Shown here: piece by piece, positions 1-9,685 of the stretch
How positions within the stretch are numbered: position 1 is the stretch's first letter
How the letters are laid out: every line of letters starts with the position of its first letter
NCBI RefSeq assembly: GCF_003323715.1
Contig: NZ_QOIN01000040.1
Span: forward strand, 1-64,000
Reading direction: 5' to 3'
DNA length: 64,000 bases
From: Streptomyces diacarni
GTDB lineage: Bacteria > Actinomycetota > Actinomycetes > Streptomycetales > Streptomycetaceae
Notes under the pieces: generated by a model
Database searches by the model: none
What the model saw: only the letters and a program-made list of their open reading frames with translations
Told to the model about the DNA's origin: nothing
Made by a program: the position numbers and the translations under genes

Positions 1-1
1 C

Positions 2-403
2 AGTTGCACGGTGGCCTGCCAGTTGAGCAGGGAGCAGACACCGGCAGACGGTGCACCCCAGGGAGCAGAACCCGCGCACTCAACCGCGAAGATCCCCTAC
101 ACCACACAGCGGGACGCCATCCCGCCGATCGAGTCGGCCGTCTACTTCGGCGTCGCCGAATTGCTGACCAACGCGGTCCGGCACGCCCACGCCTCACGGG
201 CGCGCGTCAGCCTCGCCAGGGACGAGGCCGGCCTCGTTGTCGAGGTCGAGGACGACGGCCGGGGCGGGGCCGACGAGCGAGCCGACGGCGGGCTCGCAGG
301 CATGCGACGCCGCCTCGCGGTCTTCGACGGCACCCTGGAGATCACCAGCCCACCGGGCGGTCCGACCCGTGTCAGGATGGCGCTGCCATGCGAATCCTTG
401 TAG
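2..403 (+). CDS. Sensor histidine kinase, C-terminal ATPase end (partial)
   Basis: The reading frame is open at the left edge, so the 5' end is missing. The visible part is the HATPase_c domain of a NarL-type two-component kinase. It has an N-box-like stretch (AELLTNAVRHA), a G1-type motif (VEDDGRGG) and a glycine-rich lid region (GGLAGMRRRL). Such kinases autophosphorylate a conserved His and pass the phosphate to a LuxR-type regulator. The gene overlaps the start of the next gene by 16 bp, so the pair is almost certainly co-translated and cognate. The first ~35 codons (roughly 2-105) do not resemble the usual sequence before the ATPase domain. The kinase may therefore be frameshifted or truncated just upstream, which the window edge hides. 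Confidence 0.7.
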   Translation, partial: SCTVACQLSREQTPADGAPQGAEPAHSTAKIPYTTQRDAIPPIESAVYFGVAELLTNAVRHAHASRARVSLARDEAGLVVEVEDDGRGGADERADGGLAGMRRRLAVFDGTLEITSPPGGPTRVRMALPCESL

Positions 404-1035
404 CCGAAGACCTCTACCTCCTGCGCGACGGGATGGTCCGCCTGATCGAGGCGTACGGGCACCAGGTGGTGGCGACCGCGACCACCGGGCCTGAAACGCT
501 CGACGCGCTGCGGACGTGGCGCCCGGATGTGTCCGTCATCGACGTCCGCATGCCACCGGACCAGTCGGACGAGGGCCTGCGGGCGGCCCTCGCCGCCCGC
601 GGCGAGACGCCCGGCCTGCCGATCCTCATTCTCTCCCAGCACGTCGAGCAGCTGTACGCCCGCGAGCTCCTGGTCGACGGCTCCGGCGGCGTGGGCTATC
701 TCCTCAAGGAGAGCGTGTTCGACGCCGACCAGTTCATCGGCGCCCTCGAACGCGTCGCGGGCGGCGGGACGGCCATGGACCCGGCCGTCATCGCGGAACT
801 GCTGTCCGGCAGTTCCCCGCACCGGGGACTCGAACGGCTCACCGAACGCGAGTACTCCGTGCTGGCCCTCATGGCGCAGGGACTGTCCAACCAGGCCATC
901 GGCCGCCGCCTCTTCCTCAGCGAGAGCGCCATCAGCAAGTACACCACCTCCATGTTCGGCAAGCTCGGCATCTCCGACGACGACGACACCAACCGCCGTG
1001 TCCGCGCCATCCTCACCTACCTGAACAAGCCTTAG
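388..1035 (+). CDS. LuxR/NarL-family response regulator
   Basis: A 215-residue two-component response regulator. The N-terminal receiver domain begins MRILVAEDLYLLRDGM, with acidic residues E8/D9 and phospho-acceptor D52 in VIDVRMP. A C-terminal LuxR helix-turn-helix (about residues 145-205; LTEREYSVLALMAQGLSNQAI) binds DNA. The ATG at 388 is chosen because the receiver fold starts immediately and the gene overlaps the 3' end of the kinase, indicating translational coupling. Target genes cannot be inferred. The gene ends 9 bp before a stretch with no intact gene. Confidence 0.9.
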   Translation: MRILVAEDLYLLRDGMVRLIEAYGHQVVATATTGPETLDALRTWRPDVSVIDVRMPPDQSDEGLRAALAARGETPGLPILILSQHVEQLYARELLVDGSGGVGYLLKESVFDADQFIGALERVAGGGTAMDPAVIAELLSGSSPHRGLERLTEREYSVLALMAQGLSNQAIGRRLFLSESAISKYTTSMFGKLGISDDDDTNRRVRAILTYLNKP

Positions 1036-1160
1036 CGCGATCCCGCCGCCGGGAACAAGCCTCGGCCAGATCCCGCCACGGGCACGTTCACCGCACCCAC
1101 TCGTACGCGCCGTCCGCGTACCGTCACGAGCGCGGACACCGGCTGGGACTGGCCCTGCGT

Positions 1161-1208
1161 GTCGGCTGTCGGCTGTCGGCTGTCGGCTGTCGGCTGTCGG
1201 CTGTCGGC
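1161..1208. repeat. Heptamer tandem repeat (GTCGGCT)n
   Basis: Six perfect copies of GTCGGCT plus a partial seventh lie in the 443-bp gap between the response regulator and the thiolase. The array abuts the epoxide-hydrolase remnant. It looks like slipped-strand expansion in sequence no longer under coding selection. No other feature is seen between 1036 and 1160. Confidence 0.9.
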
Positions 1209-1360
1209 GTGCACGGTGGTCCGCTTCGTCCTCGGAGGTGTTCTCGAGCCGGACCAGTCGTTGGCGGAGAGCGTCTCGTAGTAGACCTGGGCGGCCGAGC
1301 CCGCGGTGGCGGTCAGCCACTACAGCGAGATGCCGGTGAGGGAGCGGTCGCGGTCGGCCG
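1205..1360 (-). pseudogene. Epoxide hydrolase C-terminal remnant
   Basis: Read on the minus strand, about 1220-1350 encodes DRDRSLTGISL-stop-WLTATAGSAAQVYYE. Alpha/beta-fold epoxide hydrolases carry a characteristic block of the form LLTNVxLYWLTGTAGSxAxxYYE, and the match is close except that the expected Tyr codon is a TAG stop. No intact reading frame, catalytic triad or start is present, and the distal end runs into the heptamer repeat. I read it as the decayed tail of an epoxide hydrolase gene. The short length makes this moderately confident only. Confidence 0.6.
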
Positions 1361-1478
1361 CCCGCCCGCAACCCCTCGGGGGAGCAAAGCTTTCCGGCCG
1401 GGTCCGGCCGGGTCCGGGCGGGCGAAGGACGTGCCCAGGAGCCCGCGGGCCCACACGGCCGTGCGCCCCCGCGCCTCC

Positions 1479-2834
<1,356 letters not shown>

Positions 2835-2990
2835 CCTTCGGGGCGATTCTGATGGCCCGTCAGCACCACGCGGTGGCGCCCCCGCGCCTCCCGCCTCGAC
2901 GGCTCCCCCGGTGCCCGTGGTGCCGGGGCTGCTCCGGGTGCCGCCTGTGCCGTGAGGGCCCAAGACCTCGAAGAGGGAGTGGAGCCGCCG

Positions 2991-4238
2991 ATGTCCTCCT
3001 GCCCCGCACTGCCCGACGGGTTCGACTTCACCGATCCGGACGTCTACCAAGAGCGCGTGCCCCTGCCCGAGTTCACCCTGCTGCGCGAGACGGCCCCGGT
3101 GTGGTGGAACCCGCAGCCGCACAACGTGGCCGGATTCGCGGACGACGGCTACTGGGTGGTGACGCGGCACGCCGACGTCAAGGAGGTCTCCACCCACCCG
3201 GAGCTGTTCTCCTCGAACCTGAACACCGCCGTCATCCGCTTCGCCGACCACATGACGCGCGACCAGATCGACATCCAGAAGCTCATCATGCTGAACATGG
3301 ACCCGCCCGAGCACACCCGGGTGCGCCAGATCGTGCAGCGGGGCTTCACCCCTCGGGCCATCCGCGCGCTGGAGGACGCACTGCGCGAGCGTGCGAGGCG
3401 CATCGTGAGCGGCGCGAGGGACGCGGGAAGCGGCGACTTCGTCACCGACATCGCCGTCGAACTGCCCCTCCAGGCCATCGCCGAACTGATCGGCGTCCCG
3501 CAGGAGGACCGCTCCCGCATCTTCGAGTGGTCCAACAAGATGGTCGCCTACGACGACCCCGAGTACGCCATCACGCAGGAGGTGGGCACCCAGTCGGCGG
3601 CCGAACTCGTCTCGTACGCGATGACGATGGCGCAGTCACGCAAGGAGTGCCCCGCGCACTACGCGAACGACATCGTCAGCAAACTCGTGGCCGCCGAGGG
3701 CGAGGGCAATCTGAACGCGGACGAGTTCGGCTTCTTCGTGATCCTGCTGGCGGTGGCGGGGAACGAGACCACGCGCAACGCCATCAGCCACGGTATGCAC
3801 GCCTTCCTCTCCCACCCCGAGCAGTGGGAGCTGTTCACCCGCGAGCGGCCCGCCACCGCGGCCGAGGAGATCGTGCGCTGGGCCACGCCCGTGGTCTCCT
3901 TCCAGCGCACCGCCACCCAGGACACCGAACTGGGCGGACGGAAGATCTCCGCCGGGCAGCGCGTCGGCCTCTTCTACTCGTCGGCCAACAACGACCCGGA
4001 GGTCTTCGCCGATCCGCACGTCTTCGACATCACCCGCGACCCCAACCCGCACCTCGGGTTCGGCGGCGGAGGGCCCCACTTCTGCCTGGGCAAGAGCCTC
4101 GCCGTGCTGGAGATCAATCTGATCTTCCACGCCATAGCCGACCTCGTCCCCGGCATCTCCCTGGCGGGACCGGAACCCCGCAGGCTCCGCTCGGCCTGGA
4201 TCAACGGCATCAAGGAGCTGCGGGTCCACTACGGATGA
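2991..4238 (+). CDS. Cytochrome P450, CYP125-like steroid monooxygenase
   Basis: A 415-residue soluble bacterial P450. Visible hallmarks are the I-helix oxygen-binding motif (AVAGNETTRNA), the K-helix ExxR (EEIVRW) and the heme loop FGGGGPHFCLG with axial Cys365. The pattern, including the HNVAGFADDGYWVVTRHADV block, fits the CYP125 group, which hydroxylates the sterol side-chain terminus (C26/C27). The ATG at 2991 has GGAG six bases upstream. An in-frame GTG at 2979 is an alternative. A separate ferredoxin and reductase would be required and are not nearby. Divergence from a steroid-type thiolase suggests joint regulation. Converges on the AraC gene with a 15-bp gap. Confidence 0.88.
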   Translation: MSSCPALPDGFDFTDPDVYQERVPLPEFTLLRETAPVWWNPQPHNVAGFADDGYWVVTRHADVKEVSTHPELFSSNLNTAVIRFADHMTRDQIDIQKLIMLNMDPPEHTRVRQIVQRGFTPRAIRALEDALRERARRIVSGARDAGSGDFVTDIAVELPLQAIAELIGVPQEDRSRIFEWSNKMVAYDDPEYAITQEVGTQSAAELVSYAMTMAQSRKECPAHYANDIVSKLVAAEGEGNLNADEFGFFVILLAVAGNETTRNAISHGMHAFLSHPEQWELFTRERPATAAEEIVRWATPVVSFQRTATQDTELGGRKISAGQRVGLFYSSANNDPEVFADPHVFDITRDPNPHLGFGGGGPHFCLGKSLAVLEINLIFHAIADLVPGISLAGPEPRRLRSAWINGIKELRVHYG

Positions 4239-4253
4239 CGGCCCCGCGCAGCC

Positions 4254-5114
4254 TCACGCGGCGCGCGTGTACGCGCCCGGCGTGACGCCGTAACAGCGGA
4301 CGAACCAGCGGTGCAGATGGGCCTGGTCGGCGAAGCCGCAGTCCGCCGCCGCCTCGGCCGCCGTGGCACCGCCCGCCAGCATCCGCCGGGCGGCACGCAG
4401 CCGCAGCTGCCGCTGGTAGTCGCTGGGCGGCATGCCCATCTCGGCGCGGAACGCCCGGTAGAGAGCGAAGCGGCTGCACCCGGCCGTCCGCGCCAGACGC
4501 TCGGCCGGAACCTCCCCCGCCCAGTCGTCCTCCAGCAGCCGGCGGGCGCGGCGTACGGCAGCGGTTCCGGCGCGCGCATCGGCGACGCGCGCGGGGCTGT
4601 GCGCGCCCCGGCGCACCATGGCGAGAACGGCGTCCGTCAGCCGCTCGTCCCGCGCCAGCGCACCGGCTGCGGCGCCGGCCGAGACGGCGGCGTTCAGCCG
4701 CAGCAGCGCGCGCCGCAGCACCGGGTCCTCGCGCACCGGCTGCGGAAACAGCGGCATGGGGGCGTCGCGGCCCGCCGCGTCGGTGAGGACGCAGCGGACG
4801 AGGTCGGGACCCAGGTGAACGATGCGGTAGGTGAAGCCCTGTTCGACGGCCGATTCACCGTCGTGCGGATCGTCCGGGTTGAAGGCCATCACCATGCCGG
4901 CGCCGCTGGTGTGCCGCCCGCCACGGCAGTGGAAGCGCTGCGCACCCGTCTCGGTCACGGCGAAGGAGTAGGCGTCGTGGCTGTGCCGGTGGAAGACGTG
5001 CCCGGTGAAGTGCGCGCGCATGGCCTCCACCGGCTGGTCGGGCGCCCGCCAGTAGCGGACCCAGTCGCCCGCCGCGGTGCCGTCCCCGGCCTCCCGGCGC
5101 GCGCACTCACCCAT
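4254..5114 (-). CDS. AraC-family transcriptional regulator
   Basis: A 286-residue regulator. The N-terminal half is a small cupin-like ligand-binding domain (HVFHRHSHDAYSFAV near residue 40, with a later FNPDDPHDGE). The C-terminal ~100 residues are the double helix-turn-helix of AraC proteins (LARTAGCSRFALYRAFRAEM and CGFADQAHLHRWFVRCYG, then TPGAYTRA). It is divergent from a DUF2000 gene 111 bp away, a pairing I recall from other actinobacteria, so that gene is the likeliest target. Effector unknown. Confidence 0.88.
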   Translation of the reverse strand: MGECARREAGDGTAAGDWVRYWRAPDQPVEAMRAHFTGHVFHRHSHDAYSFAVTETGAQRFHCRGGRHTSGAGMVMAFNPDDPHDGESAVEQGFTYRIVHLGPDLVRCVLTDAAGRDAPMPLFPQPVREDPVLRRALLRLNAAVSAGAAAGALARDERLTDAVLAMVRRGAHSPARVADARAGTAAVRRARRLLEDDWAGEVPAERLARTAGCSRFALYRAFRAEMGMPPSDYQRQLRLRAARRMLAGGATAAEAAADCGFADQAHLHRWFVRCYGVTPGAYTRAA

Positions 5115-5225
5115 GGCGTCAGTCTGCCAGGGCCACCCGCCGTGCTGCGGAGCCGTCCACGAGGTGGGCGCAGCTCGCGCACGAGCGTTCAATACGGCCG
5201 CCCGCAACGCCCGCAACCTGGGCTC

Positions 5226-5636
5226 ATGCGTTTCGATACGAAGATCGCCGTCGTCGTCCGCGCCGACCTCGCGGACTGGCAGAAGCTCAACGTGACCGCG
5301 TTCTTGGCCAGCGGGATCGCGCACGCCTCCGACGAGGTGATGGGCGAGCCCTACGAGGACGGCTCAGGCAACCTCTACCTGGCACTGGCCCGCGAGCCGG
5401 TGCTCTGTTTCGCGGCGGACGCGGACGGGCTCGCGACGACGCACCGGCGTGCGCTGTCCCGCGGCCTGGCCACGGCCGTCTACACGGACGAGATGTTCGC
5501 CACGGGCAACGACGCGGACAACCGCGCCGCCGTCCGGGCGGTCGAGGCCGACAAGCTCACCCTCGCGGGGCTGGGGCTCTACGGCCCGCGCAACGCGGTG
5601 GACCGTACGGTCAAGGGCCTGAAGCTGCACGGGTGA
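5226..5636 (+). CDS. DUF2000 family protein
   Basis: A 136-residue soluble protein matching the DUF2000 pattern: an N-terminal strand (KIAVVVRADLADWQKLNVTAFLASG), a central CFAADADGL block and a C-terminal NAVDRTVKGLKLH. The fold is peptidyl-tRNA-hydrolase-like by my recollection, but no enzymatic activity is established. It is transcribed divergently from the AraC regulator. No strong ribosome-binding site precedes the ATG; the start is chosen because the domain begins immediately. Confidence 0.8.
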   Translation: MRFDTKIAVVVRADLADWQKLNVTAFLASGIAHASDEVMGEPYEDGSGNLYLALAREPVLCFAADADGLATTHRRALSRGLATAVYTDEMFATGNDADNRAAVRAVEADKLTLAGLGLYGPRNAVDRTVKGLKLHG

Positions 5637-5789
5637 CGCGGCGGGCCCGGCCGCCGCGTCACGCGCCGCGCGGTGGGGCGGCGGTCGCCGCCCCCGCCCG
5701 CCGGCGGCAGTCCCGTCGGCCGGTGAGCCCTCGATGGCGGCCGCACCGCCCACCCGCGAGATCCCGACGGCACCCCCGCCCGCCGGCGG

Positions 5790-8057
5790 TCAGCCGACGG
5801 CTGTCCCGCCGGGCGGCGAACCGGAAGGGGCGTTCTCGGCCGAAGGACCAGCAGCGACTCTTCCGCCCGACGGAACACCGTCGTCGCTCCCAGCCGACGG
5901 ACCAGCAGCGGCACTTTCGTTCGAAGGACCCGCAACGGAATCGCTGCCCGGTGGCCACGGACGCGGCCGTCCGTCCGTTCCGCCCGGTGGCGGTCCCGCG
6001 GTGGGCGCCCTGCGTTCCCGCAGCCGGGCCAGCCACCTCGCACCGGCGAAGCCCGCCACCACGGCCAGGACGCCGCCCACCGCGTCCAGCAGGTAGTGGT
6101 TGGCGGTGGCCATCACCACGAATGCGGTCATCAGCGGGTAGAGGACGCCCAGCGCCCGCAGCCAGACGTTCCGCGTCATCATGAAGACGACCACGGCGCA
6201 CCACAGCGACCAGCCCACGTGCAGCGAGGGCATCGCGGCGTACTGGTTGGACAGCGAGGTGAGCGCGCCGAAGTCGGGGTCGGCCAGGTCCTGCGGCCCG
6301 TGCGCCGTATCGACGTAGCCGAGGCCCGGCATCAGGCGCGGCGGTGCGAGCGGGTAGAGCCAGAAGCCGACCAGCCCCAGCAGGGTGGCGCAGCCCAGCG
6401 CCGTGCGCGCGCCGCGGTAGCGGGGCACCCGGCGGGCGTACAGCCAGGCCAGCAAGGCGATCGGCACCAGGAAGTGGAACGTCGAGTAGTAGAAGTCGCA
6501 GGCGTCGCGCAGCCACTGGGTGCGCACGGCCAGCCTGTTGAGGCCGTGTTCGACGTCCAGGTGCAGGAAGGACTCCGCGTCGAGGATCTGGTGTCCGTGG
6601 CCCTCCGCGAGGGAGCGGGAGTCGGGTGCGTGCCCGCGCACCCAGGAGTAGGCCCAGTACCAGACGCGGATCAGCAGCAGTTCCAGCATCAGGTTGGGCC
6701 GGCTGAGAGCGCCCATGGGTTCGGGCGCGTCCCACACGGCCGCGTCGCGGCGCATGAAGGGGACGACACAGGAGGCGAGCAGCGCCGCGAGCAGCACCGC
6801 GTTCTCGCCGAACGCCCCGAAGACGGCGACCTTCGGGACCAGCGCGCTGCCGTCCAACGTCATCACCATGGCGACGAAAACCGGCCACACCAGCCGGTCC
6901 CCTGTGCGTCGGCCCACCCGGCCGACCACGGCCAGCAGCACCCACAGCTGCTGGTGCTGCCAGGCGACCGGGGAGGCCACCACGGCGGCGCTGCCGACGA
7001 TCGCCGCGGCCAGCAGCGGCTGCCCGTCCCGCGCGTAGCGGACCGCGCGGCGCAGCGCCAGCCAGCCCACCGCGGCCGCCGCCAGGGCGAACAGCACGAT
7101 CTCGGCAGGCCCGTGCAGTCCCGCGCGCAACAGGGCGCCGTGCAGCGACTGGTTGGCGCTCGCGTCGGCGGGCCCGCCCAGCCCCGCGCCCGCGACGTGG
7201 TGGATCCAGTACGCCATGGAGTCGCCGGGCATCACGACCCAGGTGGCGAGCGTGCACAGCAGGAAGGTGCCCGTGCCGGTGACCGCCGCCTGACGGCGGC
7301 CGGTGAACCACAGCAGCGGCAGGAACAGCACGGTGGCCGGCTGCAATGCGCACGCCACACCGATCAGGGCGCCCCCCGTCCGCGCGCCCAGGAGGGCACG
7401 GCCCGTGCCCGACAGCGCGGCGGGCCGCGCGCCGGATGCCTCGCCCGCCCCGTGGGACGCTTCCGGCTCCCCTCGCGCGCCGCCCAGCAGCCAGCCGGCC
7501 AGCACCAACAGCACGGGCAGCACGCTGGTCTGGCCCAGGTGGAAGGTGTTGCGTACGGGTATGGAGAGCGCCAGCAGGCTCAGCGCGGCCGGTACGGCGC
7601 ACAGCGCGGCACGCCGCGGGACGGGCCCCGGCAGCGCCCTGGCCGCCAGGACGCCCACGGCGGCGACCAGCAGCATCGTGCCGAACGTCCAGGCGACGCC
7701 GAGTGTCTGCTCGGCGGCGCGGGTGAGCGGTTTGAGTACCAGCCCGGCGAACGGCGTACCGGTGAAGGGCTGGTCACCGTCGTAGAGCGAATCGTGCAGG
7801 CGCAGGACGCCGTTGTCGCCGAGCCAGGCGAACAGGTCGACCAGCCGTTCCTCCTGCGGGAGCCGCAGCACGGCGGTGGCCTGCCGCACCGCCAGGCCGA
7901 GCGTGAGGACCCACAGGCCCGCCAGGAGCACGCCCGGACGGAATCCCGCGCGGCTCCACGGCCGCGTGGCACCCTGTCCTGGGCCGTTCCCGCCCCCGGA
8001 CCACTTCCCGCCGCGGTCGGGGCTCTTGGGCCCCTCCGCCACCGATTCCGCCGCCAC
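5790..8057 (-). CDS. Bifunctional GT87 glycosyltransferase / PAP2 phosphatase membrane protein
   Basis: A 755-residue polytopic membrane protein with two fused modules. Residues ~40-440 carry multiple hydrophobic helices of the GT87 polyprenyl-phosphate-mannose-dependent type, including WVLTLGLAVRQATAVLRLP and a conserved QPATVLFLPLLWF. Residues ~460-690 are an Aur1/PAP2-like phosphatase domain with AMPSLHVGWS and, further on, ANHYLLDAVGG, supplying the catalytic histidines. The last ~65 residues are a disordered Gly/Pro/Ser-rich tail. The fusion suggests sequential transfer and dephosphorylation in envelope glycolipid or lipoarabinomannan-type synthesis; the precise substrate is unknown. The start is a GTG. 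The segment 5637-5789 between this gene and DUF2000 shows nothing. Confidence 0.82.
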   Translation of the reverse strand: MAAESVAEGPKSPDRGGKWSGGGNGPGQGATRPWSRAGFRPGVLLAGLWVLTLGLAVRQATAVLRLPQEERLVDLFAWLGDNGVLRLHDSLYDGDQPFTGTPFAGLVLKPLTRAAEQTLGVAWTFGTMLLVAAVGVLAARALPGPVPRRAALCAVPAALSLLALSIPVRNTFHLGQTSVLPVLLVLAGWLLGGARGEPEASHGAGEASGARPAALSGTGRALLGARTGGALIGVACALQPATVLFLPLLWFTGRRQAAVTGTGTFLLCTLATWVVMPGDSMAYWIHHVAGAGLGGPADASANQSLHGALLRAGLHGPAEIVLFALAAAAVGWLALRRAVRYARDGQPLLAAAIVGSAAVVASPVAWQHQQLWVLLAVVGRVGRRTGDRLVWPVFVAMVMTLDGSALVPKVAVFGAFGENAVLLAALLASCVVPFMRRDAAVWDAPEPMGALSRPNLMLELLLIRVWYWAYSWVRGHAPDSRSLAEGHGHQILDAESFLHLDVEHGLNRLAVRTQWLRDACDFYYSTFHFLVPIALLAWLYARRVPRYRGARTALGCATLLGLVGFWLYPLAPPRLMPGLGYVDTAHGPQDLADPDFGALTSLSNQYAAMPSLHVGWSLWCAVVVFMMTRNVWLRALGVLYPLMTAFVVMATANHYLLDAVGGVLAVVAGFAGARWLARLRERRAPTAGPPPGGTDGRPRPWPPGSDSVAGPSNESAAAGPSAGSDDGVPSGGRVAAGPSAENAPSGSPPGGTAVG

Positions 8058-8250
8058 GCCCCGCCGTCTCCGTCCTGTCCGCCGGTCAGCTCACCGCCGG
8101 CCCCCCGCGCTGTACCACTGTGTTCCGGGCCGCATCGCACGAGTGTGCGCCCGCGACCTCCTCACGTCAGACGCGAGAAACCTACTCGCTACCTGACAGC
8201 CGCGCCCGGTCGGTTGACCAGAACGGGACAAGCCTTTCCGCGCCCGGAAA

Positions 8251-8291
8251 GGCAGCGGCCGGGGCGCGGAGCGGCAGCGGCCGGGGCGCGG
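8251..8291. repeat. 19-bp direct repeat, two copies
   Basis: GGCAGCGGCCGGGGCGCGG occurs at 8251-8269 and again at 8273-8291, separated by 3 bp. It lies in the divergent spacer between the GT87-PAP2 gene and the ABM monooxygenase, about 45 bp upstream of the latter. It could be a regulator site or simple duplication. Confidence 0.7.
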
Positions 8292-8336
8292 GTGCCGGGC
8301 CGCCGACGCCTGCGGCGGGTGAGGCAGGATGGGGAC

Positions 8337-8699
8337 ATGAGCATCGTCAAGATCAACGCGCTGACCGTGCCGGCTGAGCAGCGGGAGGTGCTGGAGCAGC
8401 GCTTCGCCGCCCGCAAGGGGCTCGTGGAGAGCGCCGACGGCTTCGAGTGGTTCGAACTGCTGCGCCCGCTGGAGGGTTCGGACCGCTACCTCGTCTACAC
8501 CCGCTGGCGGGACGAGGAGGCGTTCCAGGCGTGGATGAACGGCCCCATGAAGGAAGCGCACCAGCGCGCGAAGGGCGACGACAGCGAGACCGGCGACAGC
8601 GGCAGCGGCGCCGGGAGCGCGGAGCGCCCGAAGCCCGCCGCGACCGGTTCGGAGACCTGGTCGTTCGAGGTCGTGCAGCAGGCCCCGCCGAAGAAGTGA
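8337..8699 (+). CDS. Antibiotic biosynthesis monooxygenase (ABM) domain protein
   Basis: A 120-residue protein with a dimeric alpha/beta-barrel ABM domain over residues 1-80 (MSIVKINALTVPAEQREVLE, FEWFELLRPLEGSDRYLVYTRW, FQAWMNG). The fold includes small cofactor-free monooxygenases and IsdG/HmoB-type heme-degrading enzymes. The conserved Asn/Trp/His set of true heme degraders is not clearly present, so function is open. A short charged Gly/Ser-rich insert near residues 80-100 precedes the last strand. A CAGGAT box ends 6 nt before the ATG, so the mRNA may be leaderless. A strong hairpin follows the stop codon. Confidence 0.82.
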   Translation: MSIVKINALTVPAEQREVLEQRFAARKGLVESADGFEWFELLRPLEGSDRYLVYTRWRDEEAFQAWMNGPMKEAHQRAKGDDSETGDSGSGAGSAERPKPAATGSETWSFEVVQQAPPKK

Positions 8700-8728
8700 G
8701 CCGGCCCGGGGCGCACCCCGGGCCGGCT
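8699..8728 (+). terminator. Hairpin terminator after ABM gene
   Basis: Perfect 13-bp inverted repeat (AGCCGGCCCGGGG, loop CGCA) beginning at the last base of the ABM stop codon. No U-tract, as is common in Streptomyces. It probably serves the convergent HAD gene from the other side too. Confidence 0.75.
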
Positions 8729-8826
8729 GGGCGGTGAGAGGGGCGTCCGGCGGAGACGGTCACACGAGGCATCCGACAGGCGATCTCAGGGGCGCCCGGC
8801 GGACGGGCCGGTGAGCGTCCGCCGGA

Positions 8827-9495
8827 TCAGGCGGCGGCCGCGGTGGCGGTGAGGCGGATGCGGCCGTCGGCGAGCGGTTCGAGGCGGAGGTGTTCCAGGT
8901 CCGGCACGTGGAGGGTGGGCCGGTGCTCGGGGGCGCGGGGGCCGACGCCGATGACCGGCATGCCGGCGGCCAGACCGGCGGCGATGCCGGCGGCCGAGTC
9001 CTCGAAGACGGCGCACTCGCTCGCGGGGAAGCCCAGCTCGGCCGCGCCCTTGAGGAAGCCTTCCGGGTCCGGCTTGCTGGCGCCGACGTCCTCGGAGGTG
9101 ACGCGCAGCTGGGGCATCCGCAGTCCGGCGGCCGCCATGCGGGCCGTCGCGAGACCAGGGGACGCGGAGGTGACGAGCGCGTGCGGGAGGTCCCGGAGCG
9201 CCGCGAGGAAGGCCGGGGCGCCGGGCACGGGCACGATGCCGTCGGTGTCGGCGGTCTCCTTGGCGAGGAGGGCGCGGTTCTCCGCGTAGTTGACCTCCAT
9301 GGGCCTGTCCGGGAGCACGGTGGCCATCGTCAGGTGGCCTTGGCGGCCGTGTGCGACGCGCAGGACCTCATCGGGGTCGAGGCCTTTCTCGGTGGCCCAC
9401 CCCCGCCAGATCCGTGCGACCACGGCGTCGGAGTTGACGAGCGTGCCGTCCATGTCGAGCAGCAGCCCGCGAACGGTGATGGAGGGGGTCGTCAT
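8827..9495 (-). CDS. HAD-family phosphatase (sugar-phosphatase-like)
   Basis: A 222-residue HAD hydrolase of subfamily IA. Motif I is LLLDMDGTLVNSD (nucleophile Asp and acid/base Asp), motif II is ALVTSASP, motif III is the Lys in GASKPDPEGF, and motif IV is VFEDSAAGI. The small helical cap between motifs I and II resembles beta-phosphoglucomutase and sugar-phosphatase relatives. The substrate is probably a phosphorylated sugar or other small metabolite (inferred). The ATG has GGGAG about 8 nt upstream. A short ORF with a strong ribosome-binding site lies in its presumed leader. Confidence 0.88.
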   Translation of the reverse strand: MTTPSITVRGLLLDMDGTLVNSDAVVARIWRGWATEKGLDPDEVLRVAHGRQGHLTMATVLPDRPMEVNYAENRALLAKETADTDGIVPVPGAPAFLAALRDLPHALVTSASPGLATARMAAAGLRMPQLRVTSEDVGASKPDPEGFLKGAAELGFPASECAVFEDSAAGIAAGLAAGMPVIGVGPRAPEHRPTLHVPDLEHLRLEPLADGRIRLTATAAAA

Positions 9496-9531
9496 GCGGA
9501 GCTCCCTGGGGCGCGAGCGGTCGCGGACGGC

Positions 9532-9639
9532 TCAGCGGAGCCGTCCGGCGCGTACGGCCGGGTCGGCGAACGAGGACAGATGGCCCGCCCGCCGGTCAGG
9601 GACGCCCCTTCCAGATGCGAGGGGCACGGGCGGGACCAT
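9532..9639 (-). CDS. Possible 35-residue leader ORF upstream of the HAD gene
   Basis: A short frame starts ATG at 9639 with a perfect GGAGG five bases upstream and ends TGA at 9532, 36 bp before the HAD gene. The sequence MVPPVPLASGRGVPDRRAGH onward resembles no family I know. TATGAT directly precedes the GGAGG. It may instead be a -10 box giving a nearly leaderless transcript. Codon use alone cannot settle whether it is translated. Confidence 0.35.
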   Translation of the reverse strand: MVPPVPLASGRGVPDRRAGHLSSFADPAVRAGRLR

Positions 9640-9685
9640 TTGTTCCTCCATCATACAAACTGAGCGCCGCGCCCCGCCAGCCCGC

